Positions 9,529 through 15,641 of a DNA stretch of 15,641 nucleotides are shown here, piece by piece. Every line of letters begins with the position of its first letter. Position 1 is the first letter of the stretch. A model generated the notes under the pieces. That model saw nothing but the letters and a program-made list of their open reading frames with translations, was not told where the DNA came from and did not search any database. The stretch lies in assembly GCA_009705185.1 (NCBI GenBank), contig WLCS01000008.1, forward strand, positions 1 to 15,641, read 5' to 3'. The position numbers and the translations under genes were made by a program. This stretch comes from Actinomycetota bacterium. GTDB lineage: Bacteria; Actinomycetota; Actinomycetes; Nanopelagicales; Nanopelagicaceae.

Positions 9529-9534
9529 TATATT
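9529..9534 (+). promoter_or_regulatory. Possible -10 hexamer TATATT before the lysine-rich membrane protein gene
   Basis: TATATT fits TAxxxT and lies 10 bp after the rdgB stop. It would start transcription near 9541 and give a leader of about 40 nt that contains the AAGGAG ribosome-binding site (9567-9572). No good -35 is seen. Confidence 0.4.
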
Positions 9535-9580
9535 CCGGCGAGATTAGTCCAGATGTTCATCAACTCAAGGAGATAAAAAA

Positions 9581-10414
9581 GTGGCAGTAAAAAAGAAGGC
9601 AGCAGCTAAGAAAGCTGCACCAAAGAAAGCAGTAAAGAAGAAGTCAGCTGTTAAGAAGACAGCAGCGAAGAAAGCTGCACCAAAGAAGGCTGCCAAGAAA
9701 GTTGTTAAGAAGGCAGTAAAGAAGTCTCCTGCAAAGAAGACTGCTAAGAAGACAGCAAAGCGTGCCGTTAAGAAGTCTGCAATTAAGAAGTCAACAGGTT
9801 CACAGGTAGTTATTCCTCCAGTGCCTTCAGTAGGTTCTTCACGAGTGAATGTCTCAACTACTCCGACTTCATCTCGCCCTGCCGCATCATCTAAATCTTC
9901 TGCTAGCGCTGCAAAGCCAGCAGCAAAGAGCCAAGGATCTAATTCGAAGGTACTTTTCGTAGTTCTTCTTGGAATTCTTGCACTCGGCGCAATCGTTATC
10001 TCAAACTCAAATAAAGATGGCGATGATGCACCTGCTCCGGTTCCAGCTGTAACAGAGAGCGCTGAACCAGCGGCTACAGAATCAGCAGCACCAGAAGCAA
10101 CTGCTGAAGAAGCTCCAGCTGCGACAACAGGTGAAGCTCCATCACGATTTATCGGAAATTGGAAAGACAGCGCAAAGTCAGTAATGGTTATTACGTGGAA
10201 GGCACCAGCTGGAGATGTGAAGGGTTACAAAGTAGAGACACGTGCAAACCCAGGAGACTGGAAAGTTGTATCTGAAGTTTCTGCAACAACTCTCTCTGCA
10301 GAATTTGCAAAGACATCAACAGATGGATCAACATCATTTAGAGTTTCTGCAGTGTATGCAGATGGCTCAGTTGGTGTAGCTACACCATTCGGATTTGCTG
10401 GTCAGTTCGAATAA
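9581..10414 (+). CDS. Membrane protein with histone-H1-like lysine-rich N-terminus and FN3-like C-terminal domain
   Basis: This 277-residue protein has three parts. Residues 1-71 are a Lys/Ala/Pro repeat tail (KKAAPKKA-type units) like eukaryotic H1 tails and bacterial histone-like proteins, which suits DNA binding. Residues 72-122 are a Ser/Pro-rich linker. Residues 124-141 form one membrane segment (VLFVVLLGILALGAIVIS). An acidic Pro/Ala/Glu/Thr-rich stretch follows (about 145-188), then a beta-rich module (about 189-277) resembling fibronectin type III (VMVITWKAP, VKGYKVETR, TSFRVSAVYADGS). Positive-inside topology puts the lysine tail in the cytoplasm and FN3 outside. GTG start with strong AAGGAG at 8 nt. 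Lysine is coded mostly by AAG, unlike neighbours, which hints at high expression. The role as a nucleoid-envelope tether is inference; no named family is recognised for the whole protein. Confidence 0.85.
   Translation: MAVKKKAAAKKAAPKKAVKKKSAVKKTAAKKAAPKKAAKKVVKKAVKKSPAKKTAKKTAKRAVKKSAIKKSTGSQVVIPPVPSVGSSRVNVSTTPTSSRPAASSKSSASAAKPAAKSQGSNSKVLFVVLLGILALGAIVISNSNKDGDDAPAPVPAVTESAEPAATESAAPEATAEEAPAATTGEAPSRFIGNWKDSAKSVMVITWKAPAGDVKGYKVETRANPGDWKVVSEVSATTLSAEFAKTSTDGSTSFRVSAVYADGSVGVATPFGFAGQFE
9584..9795 (+). repeat. Low-complexity AAG-rich repeats coding the Lys/Ala tail
   Basis: This tract has imperfect direct repeats of the unit aagaaagctgcaccaaagaa (seen near 9609 and 9669) and many shorter aagaagncagc units. 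It encodes the lysine tail. Such tracts can change length by slippage, so copy number may vary between relatives. Confidence 0.7.
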
Positions 10415-10424
10415 TTTCAGTAAG

Positions 10425-10459
10425 AAAAAACCCCGGCCAAGAAATTGGTCGGGGTTTTT
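10425..10459. terminator. Bidirectional rho-independent terminator
   Basis: A 10-bp stem, CCCCGGCCAA (10431-10440) against TTGGTCGGGG (10445-10454) with one G.U pair in RNA, encloses a GAAA loop. It is flanked by six A's on the left and five T's on the right, so it works in both directions. It lies 10 bp after the plus-strand gene ending at 10414 and 26 bp after the minus-strand gene ending at 10486. Confidence 0.92.
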
Positions 10460-10485
10460 CTTTTCTCACTACTTCTGCTTCTTGC

Positions 10486-12225
10486 TTACAAGTATTTAAG
10501 GATTTCCTTTACATACACTGCGACGCCCGTAGGAACTAAGTGAACACCGTCTGGTGCAAAGTATTCAGGATGGCCCTCTGAAATTGAATTCCAGTCAACG
10601 ATTCTAATTTTCGGATAACGTGCAGCAACTTCTGAAATGAGTGCATTATTAGCATCGCGCCACGGTCTAGGAACTGCAGTGTTTACTACAATAATCTTCG
10701 GTTGATTTTTCACCATTTCAAATATCGCTTCAACATCGCTTCTGACCAAAAGACCGTTATTACCTAGATTAAAAATCACCGGCGACTGGGTTACTTGACC
10801 TTTATCGTGTGCAATCACTTCACGTAGCTCAGGCGCTTGTCGGCCAATACGAGCATTGATGAGTGAGATCGGTTGCTGTTCTGCAAGCACTGAGCGAATT
10901 CCCAAAATTACCGAGTCACCTGTAATCCAAAGACCGTTATCTGCTTTTGCAACACTGATTTCAGGTGTTGATAAAGCTTTCTCTAACTGCATTCTTTGCT
11001 GGTTGCCAAGTGAAATAGCGCGAACACTGACGACTGCTGAACAGAGAAGAACAACGGCGAACATGACGGCAAAGATCCGAGTTTGTTGAGTGCGCTCCTT
11101 CTTCGTTCTGTACTTAAGTCCTTTGAGCCAGAGTTTTATAGCTCCTCGTCTGATTGGCAGTTCTATATAGCGCAGTGAAATATCTGCCAGAGCAAAGACA
11201 ATGAGAATTCGAAGTGAATACAGCGCCCACATTTGGCCAGCGAGATCAACGGTAGGGCGAGTTACCTGAAAGATAATCCAATGCCATAGGTACATTGCAT
11301 ATGAACGTTCGCCAATCCAGATCAAGATTGGGTGTTGCAAAATTGGCGCAAAACGTGAAGCTGGGTGAACAACGGACATAATGATTGCAGCACCAAAAAT
11401 TCCAGCTAGCGGGAATGCAATCTTGTATAGAGTCGGTTTGGTTTCATCAATAAATAGGAAAGTTGCAAGGATTCCAATGAAGCCAAAGACTCCAACTCCA
11501 TCAATGAAATTCTGTGCATTTTTTGCAACTGATGTAGTGAAATTCTGAGGAATCCAACTGACAGCGAGTGCTGCACCTAAGAAAAGGCCGATGCTATGAG
11601 TATCTGTACCAAAGTACACGTGGCTCACTTTTGAAGAGTTGCTCGCATCAAGTGAGAATGAGACAAGAAGTAGCGTGATACCTGAAGCTGCTGCAATTGT
11701 TAACGCTGCGAAAGGAATTCGATTCTTTCCTAGACGTTTCAAAATAAAGTAAAGAATAAGCGGCCAGATTAAATAGAACTGAGCTTCTACGGCCAGTGAC
11801 CATGTGTGCTGCAGAAGAGGGGGGCGACCGATACTTTCGAAGTAATCCTGATGGCGTGCAACTAGCCACCAATTCATAGTTCCTGTGAGAGAAAACGGTA
11901 GGTCTGTAACAAATCGCTTGATGGTATCTGGAGCCCAAATTCCAACTGCAATAGTTGTTGTAATGACCGTAAAAAGAAGTGCTGGAAGAAGGCGCCGAGC
12001 GCGGGCGATATAAAACCCGCGCAGATCTAAACCACCACTTTGAGCAATCGAATCAAGCAGAAGTCGTGTGATGACGTAACCAGAGATTACAAAAAATAAA
12101 TCTACACCAAGAAATCCACCAGGTATCCAAGAAAAACCTAAGTGATAAAACATCACCGCGATTACAGCAAGTGCGCGCAGCCCATCAATTGCAGGGATGT
12201 ATTGGATACCGCGTTTGGCAGCCAT
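10486..12225 (-). CDS. Acyltransferase-3 (OafA/YrhL-type) membrane protein with C-terminal SGNH domain
   Basis: This 579-residue protein probably moves acyl groups from the cytoplasm to an extracellular polymer (polysaccharide, peptidoglycan or glycolipid). Residues 1-400 form the multi-helix acyltransferase-3 domain: AIDGLRALAVIAVMFYHLG with catalytic-type His28, GFLGVDLFFVISGYVIT, RARRLLPALL, HTWSLAVEAQFYLIWP and GERSYAMYLWHW. The last helix is about 383-401. Residues about 430-579 form an SGNH hydrolase-like domain outside the cell: TGDSV (nucleophile Ser438), GNNG (block III) and DGVH (Asp559, His562). All acyl-transfer residues look intact. The start is 5 bp after the stop of the coiled-coil gene, so the two are one operon; the shared terminator lies downstream. 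The acceptor polymer cannot be read from sequence. Confidence 0.92.
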   Translation of the reverse strand: MAAKRGIQYIPAIDGLRALAVIAVMFYHLGFSWIPGGFLGVDLFFVISGYVITRLLLDSIAQSGGLDLRGFYIARARRLLPALLFTVITTTIAVGIWAPDTIKRFVTDLPFSLTGTMNWWLVARHQDYFESIGRPPLLQHTWSLAVEAQFYLIWPLILYFILKRLGKNRIPFAALTIAAASGITLLLVSFSLDASNSSKVSHVYFGTDTHSIGLFLGAALAVSWIPQNFTTSVAKNAQNFIDGVGVFGFIGILATFLFIDETKPTLYKIAFPLAGIFGAAIIMSVVHPASRFAPILQHPILIWIGERSYAMYLWHWIIFQVTRPTVDLAGQMWALYSLRILIVFALADISLRYIELPIRRGAIKLWLKGLKYRTKKERTQQTRIFAVMFAVVLLCSAVVSVRAISLGNQQRMQLEKALSTPEISVAKADNGLWITGDSVILGIRSVLAEQQPISLINARIGRQAPELREVIAHDKGQVTQSPVIFNLGNNGLLVRSDVEAIFEMVKNQPKIIVVNTAVPRPWRDANNALISEVAARYPKIRIVDWNSISEGHPEYFAPDGVHLVPTGVAVYVKEILKYL

Positions 12226-12230
12226 GAAAA

Positions 12231-13049
12231 TTACTTACGCTTTGGAGAAGTTTTCTTAGCTGTCTTCTTAGGCGCTTCTAATGCACGGCTAGTGCGCTTG
12301 CTTTCAACTTTAATGGGAGCAGACTTCTTTACAGTTCCATCTTCGTTGATCGCATTGTTAACAACATCTTGCATGCGGCTAAGTCGTGCAAAAGCTGAAT
12401 CGAGTTTTTCGCGAGATTGAGCAATCGCTGCTTCTGCTGCGCTAAGAGCTTGTGTTTGTGTACGGTATAAACGCTCTGACTCAGAGATCATGTCAGCTAA
12501 CCATGCGCGGTAGTCATTTACATTTGTTGACGCTTCAGAAATTACTCGCTCTGCTTCACGACGTGCTGCAGTTGCAAGAGCTGCTGCTTCACGACGCTTT
12601 CCATCGACAATTGATTCTGCTTCGCGCACCTTTGCATCAGCTACAGCTGCTGCCTCGCGGCTAGCATCTCTAATGAGTTCTGAGGCTTCGACCTCAGCGG
12701 CCGAGATGTACTTGCGGCCACGACTTTCGGCGCCTGCCAGAATGCTGCGCGCCTTATTTTCTGCACTTTCAAGAGTGTCTTTCGCATTGCGTGATGACTC
12801 TGTAATTAAGCGTTCTGCAGCTGCGTTTGCTTTAGCTTCGCGTGCTTGCGCGGACTTAACCATCGCCATCGCTGTTTCAGTAGCGAGAATTTCAAACTCT
12901 TCGCGTGAGAGACCAGTGATATCGCGGCGAGAACGTAGATCAGCAAGTTGTGATTCGAGATCGCGAATACGATCGACAGGGTTTCCTACTGGTTCGCGTT
13001 CTGTTTCATCGCGGAAACCAACCCAGTTGCGAAAATTCTTCTCGGCCAT
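12231..13049 (-). CDS. Ala/Glu-rich coiled-coil protein, DivIVA/SepIVA-like, with lysine-rich tail
   Basis: The first 60 residues include a short N-terminal coiled coil (DRIRDLESQLADLRSRRD). About residues 55-215 are a long Ala/Glu/Arg heptad region with repeated units such as ESAENKARSILAGAESRG, SREAAAVADAKVREAES and TAARREAERVISEA. This pattern is like actinobacterial DivIVA/Wag31 and SepIVA scaffolds, but the typical DivIVA N-terminal membrane-binding module is not seen, so I do not assign a name. The C-terminus is basic (KKTAKKTSPKRK), resembling the lysine tail of the protein at 9581-10414. I chose ATG 13049 (272 aa), with a weak GAG ribosome site; ATG 13064 would add five residues. It is co-transcribed with the acyltransferase gene, suggesting a role in cell growth or envelope assembly, by inference. 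Confidence 0.8.
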   Translation of the reverse strand: MAEKNFRNWVGFRDETEREPVGNPVDRIRDLESQLADLRSRRDITGLSREEFEILATETAMAMVKSAQAREAKANAAAERLITESSRNAKDTLESAENKARSILAGAESRGRKYISAAEVEASELIRDASREAAAVADAKVREAESIVDGKRREAAALATAARREAERVISEASTNVNDYRAWLADMISESERLYRTQTQALSAAEAAIAQSREKLDSAFARLSRMQDVVNNAINEDGTVKKSAPIKVESKRTSRALEAPKKTAKKTSPKRK

Positions 13050-13132
13050 CGTAACTACTCTCATTCACGGTATCGAAGGGATCTGTGTCGGGGGCTTTAC
13101 ATCCCGGCAGAGGCCAAGATTAGAGCATTTCT

Positions 13133-13780
13133 CTACTTTCGGTAAATGGCGAAGGAGACCGCTAAGTATTGAGAAATCCATGCGGCGAGCACAAAAATAT
13201 GGAAGAGCTCGTGGAAGCCAAAGTACTTTGCGTTGCGGCCAGGCAATTTAAGCGCGTAGAAAATTGCGCCGATGGAATATAAAAGACCCCCAACAAGAAT
13301 TGGAATTAACACCCACAAACCGCCCTCGCGATAAAGCTGAGGTGTGTAAATAACTGCTACCCATCCAAGAGCTAAATAATTGGCGACATATAACCAACGG
13401 GGCGCACCGACCCAGAAGACTCTGATTGCGACCCCTGAAAGTGCCCCGATCCAAATGACTGCAAGCAGAATATTTCTGTCGTGATCATTAAGTAGTGCAA
13501 CAGCAAATGGCGTGTAGGAACCTGCAATAAGTAAATTGATATTGGCATGATCCCAACGGCGCCAAATTTTCTTTTTGCTAGGCACCCAAGGAACGCGGTG
13601 ATAAACAGCCGATACGCTAAATAACATAATCGCTGTCAACGAATATAGAGCAACGGCAAACTTGAAAGATTCGCGACTGAGGATAAACAGAACCAGTGAA
13701 GCGATGATGACAACAGGGGTTGCAGCGAGATGAAACCAACCTCGTAATTTCGGAGGAGTAATGACGGGGTCAGTAGTCAT
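13133..13780 (-). CDS. Hemolysin III / PAQR family membrane protein
   Basis: This 215-residue protein has about seven membrane segments and the PAQR/HlyIII metal site: Ser and His61 in SVSAVYHR, Asp77 in WDHANINLLIAGSYTPF, and His190/His194 in GFHELFHIFVLAAW. Eukaryotic relatives (adiponectin receptors) hydrolyse ceramide-type amides; bacterial members have no settled function, and the name hemolysin is historical. It starts 10 bp after the MFS transporter stop, so they are probably co-transcribed. TAGGCT sits 7 nt before the ATG and could be an internal -10, one base off the spacing seen elsewhere. The 68-bp or longer gap after the stop separates it from the coiled-coil gene and shows no clear terminator. 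Confidence 0.92.
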   Translation of the reverse strand: MTTDPVITPPKLRGWFHLAATPVVIIASLVLFILSRESFKFAVALYSLTAIMLFSVSAVYHRVPWVPSKKKIWRRWDHANINLLIAGSYTPFAVALLNDHDRNILLAVIWIGALSGVAIRVFWVGAPRWLYVANYLALGWVAVIYTPQLYREGGLWVLIPILVGGLLYSIGAIFYALKLPGRNAKYFGFHELFHIFVLAAWISQYLAVSFAIYRK

Positions 13781-13790
13781 AGTCGTAAGC

Positions 13791-15002
13791 CTAGGGGTTT
13801 TCTAGCTCGCGAACGGATTTCACAAAGAGTGAAAGTACGGCAGCTGTAAAAGTAATTGCTCCTGTGATGAAAAGGATGTTATTTACTCCAAAATGCATCG
13901 CTAACGGGCCTGCAACCACAATTCCTAATGGCGCAATTCCATACGAACCAAGAGTGTCATAAGAGCTCACTCGTGAATACGACTCTTCAGGCACATGGCT
14001 TTGCAGCGATGTATTCCAGGTGACCATAAATACTTCAAGGCTAATTCCTGATAACACTGAGGCAAAGACTGTCATCGCTAAAGGAAGGTCAAAAGCGAGC
14101 GAGAAATCCCAGACCGCGGAGATTGCAATGAGCACCATGGCGAGAAAAAGTGGTTTTTTGATTTTAACTTTGAGAACCCAGATTCCACCAATCAACATTC
14201 CAATTGATAATCCGGCTAAGTTATAAGACCAATGACGAGGTCCTGTCTCTGGATCGTTAAAGTTCAGAGGGCCAAGAACTGAGAGCATTGATTCAAATGC
14301 CATATTGATAAGCGCGAATGCAAAGACCATTGCAATCACCCAAGAACGAGAGATAAATTCTTTCCAGCCCACAATTAAGTCGTGCAAAATTCCTGGACTC
14401 TTTTCTTTAACTTTTCCAATAATCGGTAAATTCCACACAATCGCGCCTGCAATAAAAAATGAAATTGCATCCGTTAGCAAACCCCATCCGGCGCCTACAG
14501 TGGAGACCAAAATGCCGCCCGCAAGTGTTCCAACTATGTAACCAATATTCGTCAGTAACCCGATGACCGCATTACCTTCCTGCAACTTCTCTTTCGGCAA
14601 AATTTCTGGCAATACTCCAGACATTGCGGGCCACCAAATTGCATTAAGAATTCCAAATAAAGCGCCCATCAAAGCAAGAAGCCATACAGATGAAAAACCT
14701 GCGATTAATGAGATTGCACTAACTGCCGCTAAGAAACTTCCGAGCATGTCACTTCCGCCAACAAGTCGGTTACGTTGAAAACGATCTGCGATAACTCCGC
14801 CAAAGAGCATGAATGCAAGAAGCGGACCAAAGCGGGCAGCCATCACAATCGAAAGATCTTTACCGTCGGCGCCATCGAGACTCAAAACGCCGTATGCCAA
14901 GGCAATCGGGGAGACGCCATTGCCAACATTGGAGATAAACCTAGAGATTGCCAAGCTAGTGAACCCCTTATGAGCTTGCAGAGTTCGAAGCTGGGCGATC
15001 AT
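13791..15002 (-). CDS. Major facilitator superfamily transporter (MFS_3-like, drug/siderophore-exporter type)
   Basis: This 403-residue protein has about 12 hydrophobic segments. The N-terminal ISRFISNVGNGVSPIALAYGV and the loop GGVIADRFQRNRLVGGSDM, the A-motif equivalent between helices 2 and 3, are typical of MFS_3-like exporters. Other conserved stretches are AIWWPAMSGVLPEILPKEKLQEGNA and the second-half PEESYSRVSSYDTLGSYGIAPLG. The substrate cannot be told; the branch includes putative multidrug and enterobactin exporters. The start fits a leaderless transcript (TACCCT, 6 nt, ATG). Divergent from the rhodopsin gene across 225 bp and leads the minus-strand block. Confidence 0.9.
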   Translation of the reverse strand: MIAQLRTLQAHKGFTSLAISRFISNVGNGVSPIALAYGVLSLDGADGKDLSIVMAARFGPLLAFMLFGGVIADRFQRNRLVGGSDMLGSFLAAVSAISLIAGFSSVWLLALMGALFGILNAIWWPAMSGVLPEILPKEKLQEGNAVIGLLTNIGYIVGTLAGGILVSTVGAGWGLLTDAISFFIAGAIVWNLPIIGKVKEKSPGILHDLIVGWKEFISRSWVIAMVFAFALINMAFESMLSVLGPLNFNDPETGPRHWSYNLAGLSIGMLIGGIWVLKVKIKKPLFLAMVLIAISAVWDFSLAFDLPLAMTVFASVLSGISLEVFMVTWNTSLQSHVPEESYSRVSSYDTLGSYGIAPLGIVVAGPLAMHFGVNNILFITGAITFTAAVLSLFVKSVRELENP

Positions 15003-15008
15003 CTGCCA

Positions 15009-15014
15009 AGGGTA
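15009..15014 (-). promoter_or_regulatory. -10 hexamer TACCCT, leaderless start of the MFS gene
   Basis: On the minus strand TACCCT is followed by 6 nt (TGGCAG) and the ATG at 15002. It fits TAxxxT at the same spacing as the other starts. No -35 match is seen. Confidence 0.45.
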
Positions 15015-15087
15015 GCGTTCAGGGTGAAGTTACCGATTTTTCTTCAAAGTCACGCTCAATATCCCCTAAAAAGATGCAAAACACTTG

Positions 15088-15107
15088 CAATTTGGTGGTG
15101 CAAATTG
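15088..15107. promoter_or_regulatory. Inverted repeat CAATTTG-N6-CAAATTG, possible operator
   Basis: Two perfect 7-bp arms (15088-15094 and 15101-15107) flank a GTGGTG spacer, midway between the divergent MFS and rhodopsin genes. The size and symmetry suit a dimeric regulator. A TTGGGG that could act as -35 for the rhodopsin promoter overlaps its right arm. Which gene it controls, if any, is unknown. Confidence 0.45.
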
Positions 15108-15132
15108 GGGAATTCAGGCGCACACTATTCCT

Positions 15133-15227
15133 GTCGACGGCCGCTGGAGTTCCTCGAGGACCCCAAGGGCCATTGAACGTGTGGGTCAACCGGCCCGCAA
15201 CGATAAGCACTCACGGAGGCTTAATAC
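15133..15227 (+). promoter_or_regulatory. GC-rich, potentially folded 5' leader of the actinorhodopsin gene
   Basis: The region is clearly richer in G and C than its surroundings. It contains the 10-bp palindrome TCCTCGAGGA (15151-15160) and an interrupted hairpin: GGGCC-A-TTGA (15167-15176) pairs with TCAA-CC-GGCCC (15186-15196) around a 9-nt loop. GACCC (15159-15163) could instead pair with GGGTC (15183-15187), which would exclude the hairpin. It ends in the Shine-Dalgarno GGAGG (15215-15219), 8 nt before the ATG. No riboswitch class is recognised, and the transcription start is not known. Confidence 0.4.
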
Positions 15228-15641
15228 ATGTCAGTAACACTCGACAGCAACCAATGGAACCTCGTTTATAACGTATTTTCATTCGGTTTGATTTCAATGC
15301 TCGCTTGCACTGTGTACACCCTCGTATCACAGTCACGCGTTCTTCCTAAGTACCGCAATGCTCTAGTGATGTCATCAATGGTTACATTCATTGCTGGCTA
15401 CCACTACTTCCGTATCTTCAACTCATTCGGTGAAGCTTCAGAAGGCATGGCTGTAAATGTTTCAGGTGAACAAGGTGCATTCAACGAGGCATACCGCTAC
15501 GTTGACTGGCTACTTACTGTTCCACTTCTACTTGTAGAAGTTATCGCTGTATTGGCACTTGCTAAGGAAGTTTCAAAGTCACTTATCATGCGTCTAGTTC
15601 CAGCATCAGCTGCGATGATCGCACTTGGTTACCCAGGTGAA
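15228..15641 (+). CDS. Actinorhodopsin, light-driven proton pump, N-terminal part (runs off right edge)
   Basis: The first 138 residues of a microbial rhodopsin are present, covering about helices A to D. Helix C has YRYVDWLLTVPLLLVE: Arg90, Asp93 (proton acceptor, Asp97 of proteorhodopsin), Thr97, Leu101 (green tuning, position 105) and Glu104 (proton donor, position 108). This D-T-E set marks an outward proton pump. His59 in IAGYHYFRIF matches the helix-B His that pairs with the acceptor. The sequence is closest in type to actinorhodopsins of the xanthorhodopsin/proteorhodopsin group. The retinal lysine (helix G) and the site that would admit a carotenoid antenna (helix F) lie beyond the window. 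Strong GGAGG ribosome site; codon choice is narrow (frequent tca, gtt, ctt), suggesting high expression. Confidence 0.95.
   Translation, partial: MSVTLDSNQWNLVYNVFSFGLISMLACTVYTLVSQSRVLPKYRNALVMSSMVTFIAGYHYFRIFNSFGEASEGMAVNVSGEQGAFNEAYRYVDWLLTVPLLLVEVIAVLALAKEVSKSLIMRLVPASAAMIALGYPGE

Noticed and set aside
9584..9795. AAG-rich repeat tract as a possible CRISPR or tandem-repeat array
   Set aside because: The repeats are in frame, imperfect and without unique spacers; they simply encode the lysine tail.
12142..13251. Open frames on the plus strand opposite the coiled-coil and acyltransferase genes
   Set aside because: They are antisense shadows of well-supported minus-strand genes, low in complexity and without start signals.
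15074..15271. Plus-strand open frame across the MFS-rhodopsin intergenic region
   Set aside because: Its protein looks random, it has no ribosome site, and it overlaps the rhodopsin start in another frame; the region reads as regulatory.

Overview
The window looks like a piece of an actinobacterial chromosome, most likely from a small freshwater planktonic lineage of the acI / Nanopelagicales type. Three things point there: the gene order clpS - DUF2017 - mec - cysO - cysM - murI - rph - rdgB, which is characteristic of Actinobacteria; a DUF222-type protein (an actinobacterial family); and an actinorhodopsin gene at the right edge. Moderate-to-low GC and very tight packing (no gene-free stretch above about 225 bases) fit a streamlined genome. 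The lineage call is inference; no rRNA gene is present to confirm it.

Layout. 1-946 (minus) is the N-terminal part of a DUF222/HNH protein running off the left edge. A divergent gap of 146 bp leads into a long plus-strand block, 1093-10414: trhO (tRNA U34 hydroxylase), a RimJ/RimL-type GNAT acetyltransferase, a small membrane protein, a secreted GH18 protein, clpS, a DUF2017 protein, mec, cysO, cysM, murI, rph, rdgB, and a membrane protein with a histone-H1-like lysine tail and an FN3-like outer domain. A bidirectional terminator (10425-10459) separates this block from a minus-strand block (15002 down to 10486): MFS transporter, hemolysin III/PAQR protein, DivIVA/SepIVA-like coiled-coil protein, and an acyltransferase-3/SGNH O-acyltransferase. 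A 225-bp divergent region with an inverted repeat and a GC-rich, potentially folded leader precedes the actinorhodopsin gene (15228 to right edge, truncated).

How the genes fit together. mec-cysO-cysM form the protein-bound-sulfur route to cysteine known from Mycobacterium: CysM transfers sulfide from CysO thiocarboxylate to O-phosphoserine, and the JAMM peptidase Mec releases cysteine. clpS and the DUF2017 gene overlap by ATGA just upstream. murI, rph and rdgB cover D-glutamate supply, RNA 3' end trimming and nucleotide-pool cleaning. The GH18 protein, the coiled-coil protein and the AT3-SGNH enzyme probably act on the cell envelope. The rhodopsin segment has the residues of a green-tuned proton pump.

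Expression signals fall into two classes. Eight genes have a -10-like hexamer (xAxxxT, mostly TAxxxT) ending exactly 6 nt before the start codon, the arrangement expected of leaderless transcripts. Genes that overlap their upstream neighbour, or that have a real leader, carry a Shine-Dalgarno sequence instead.
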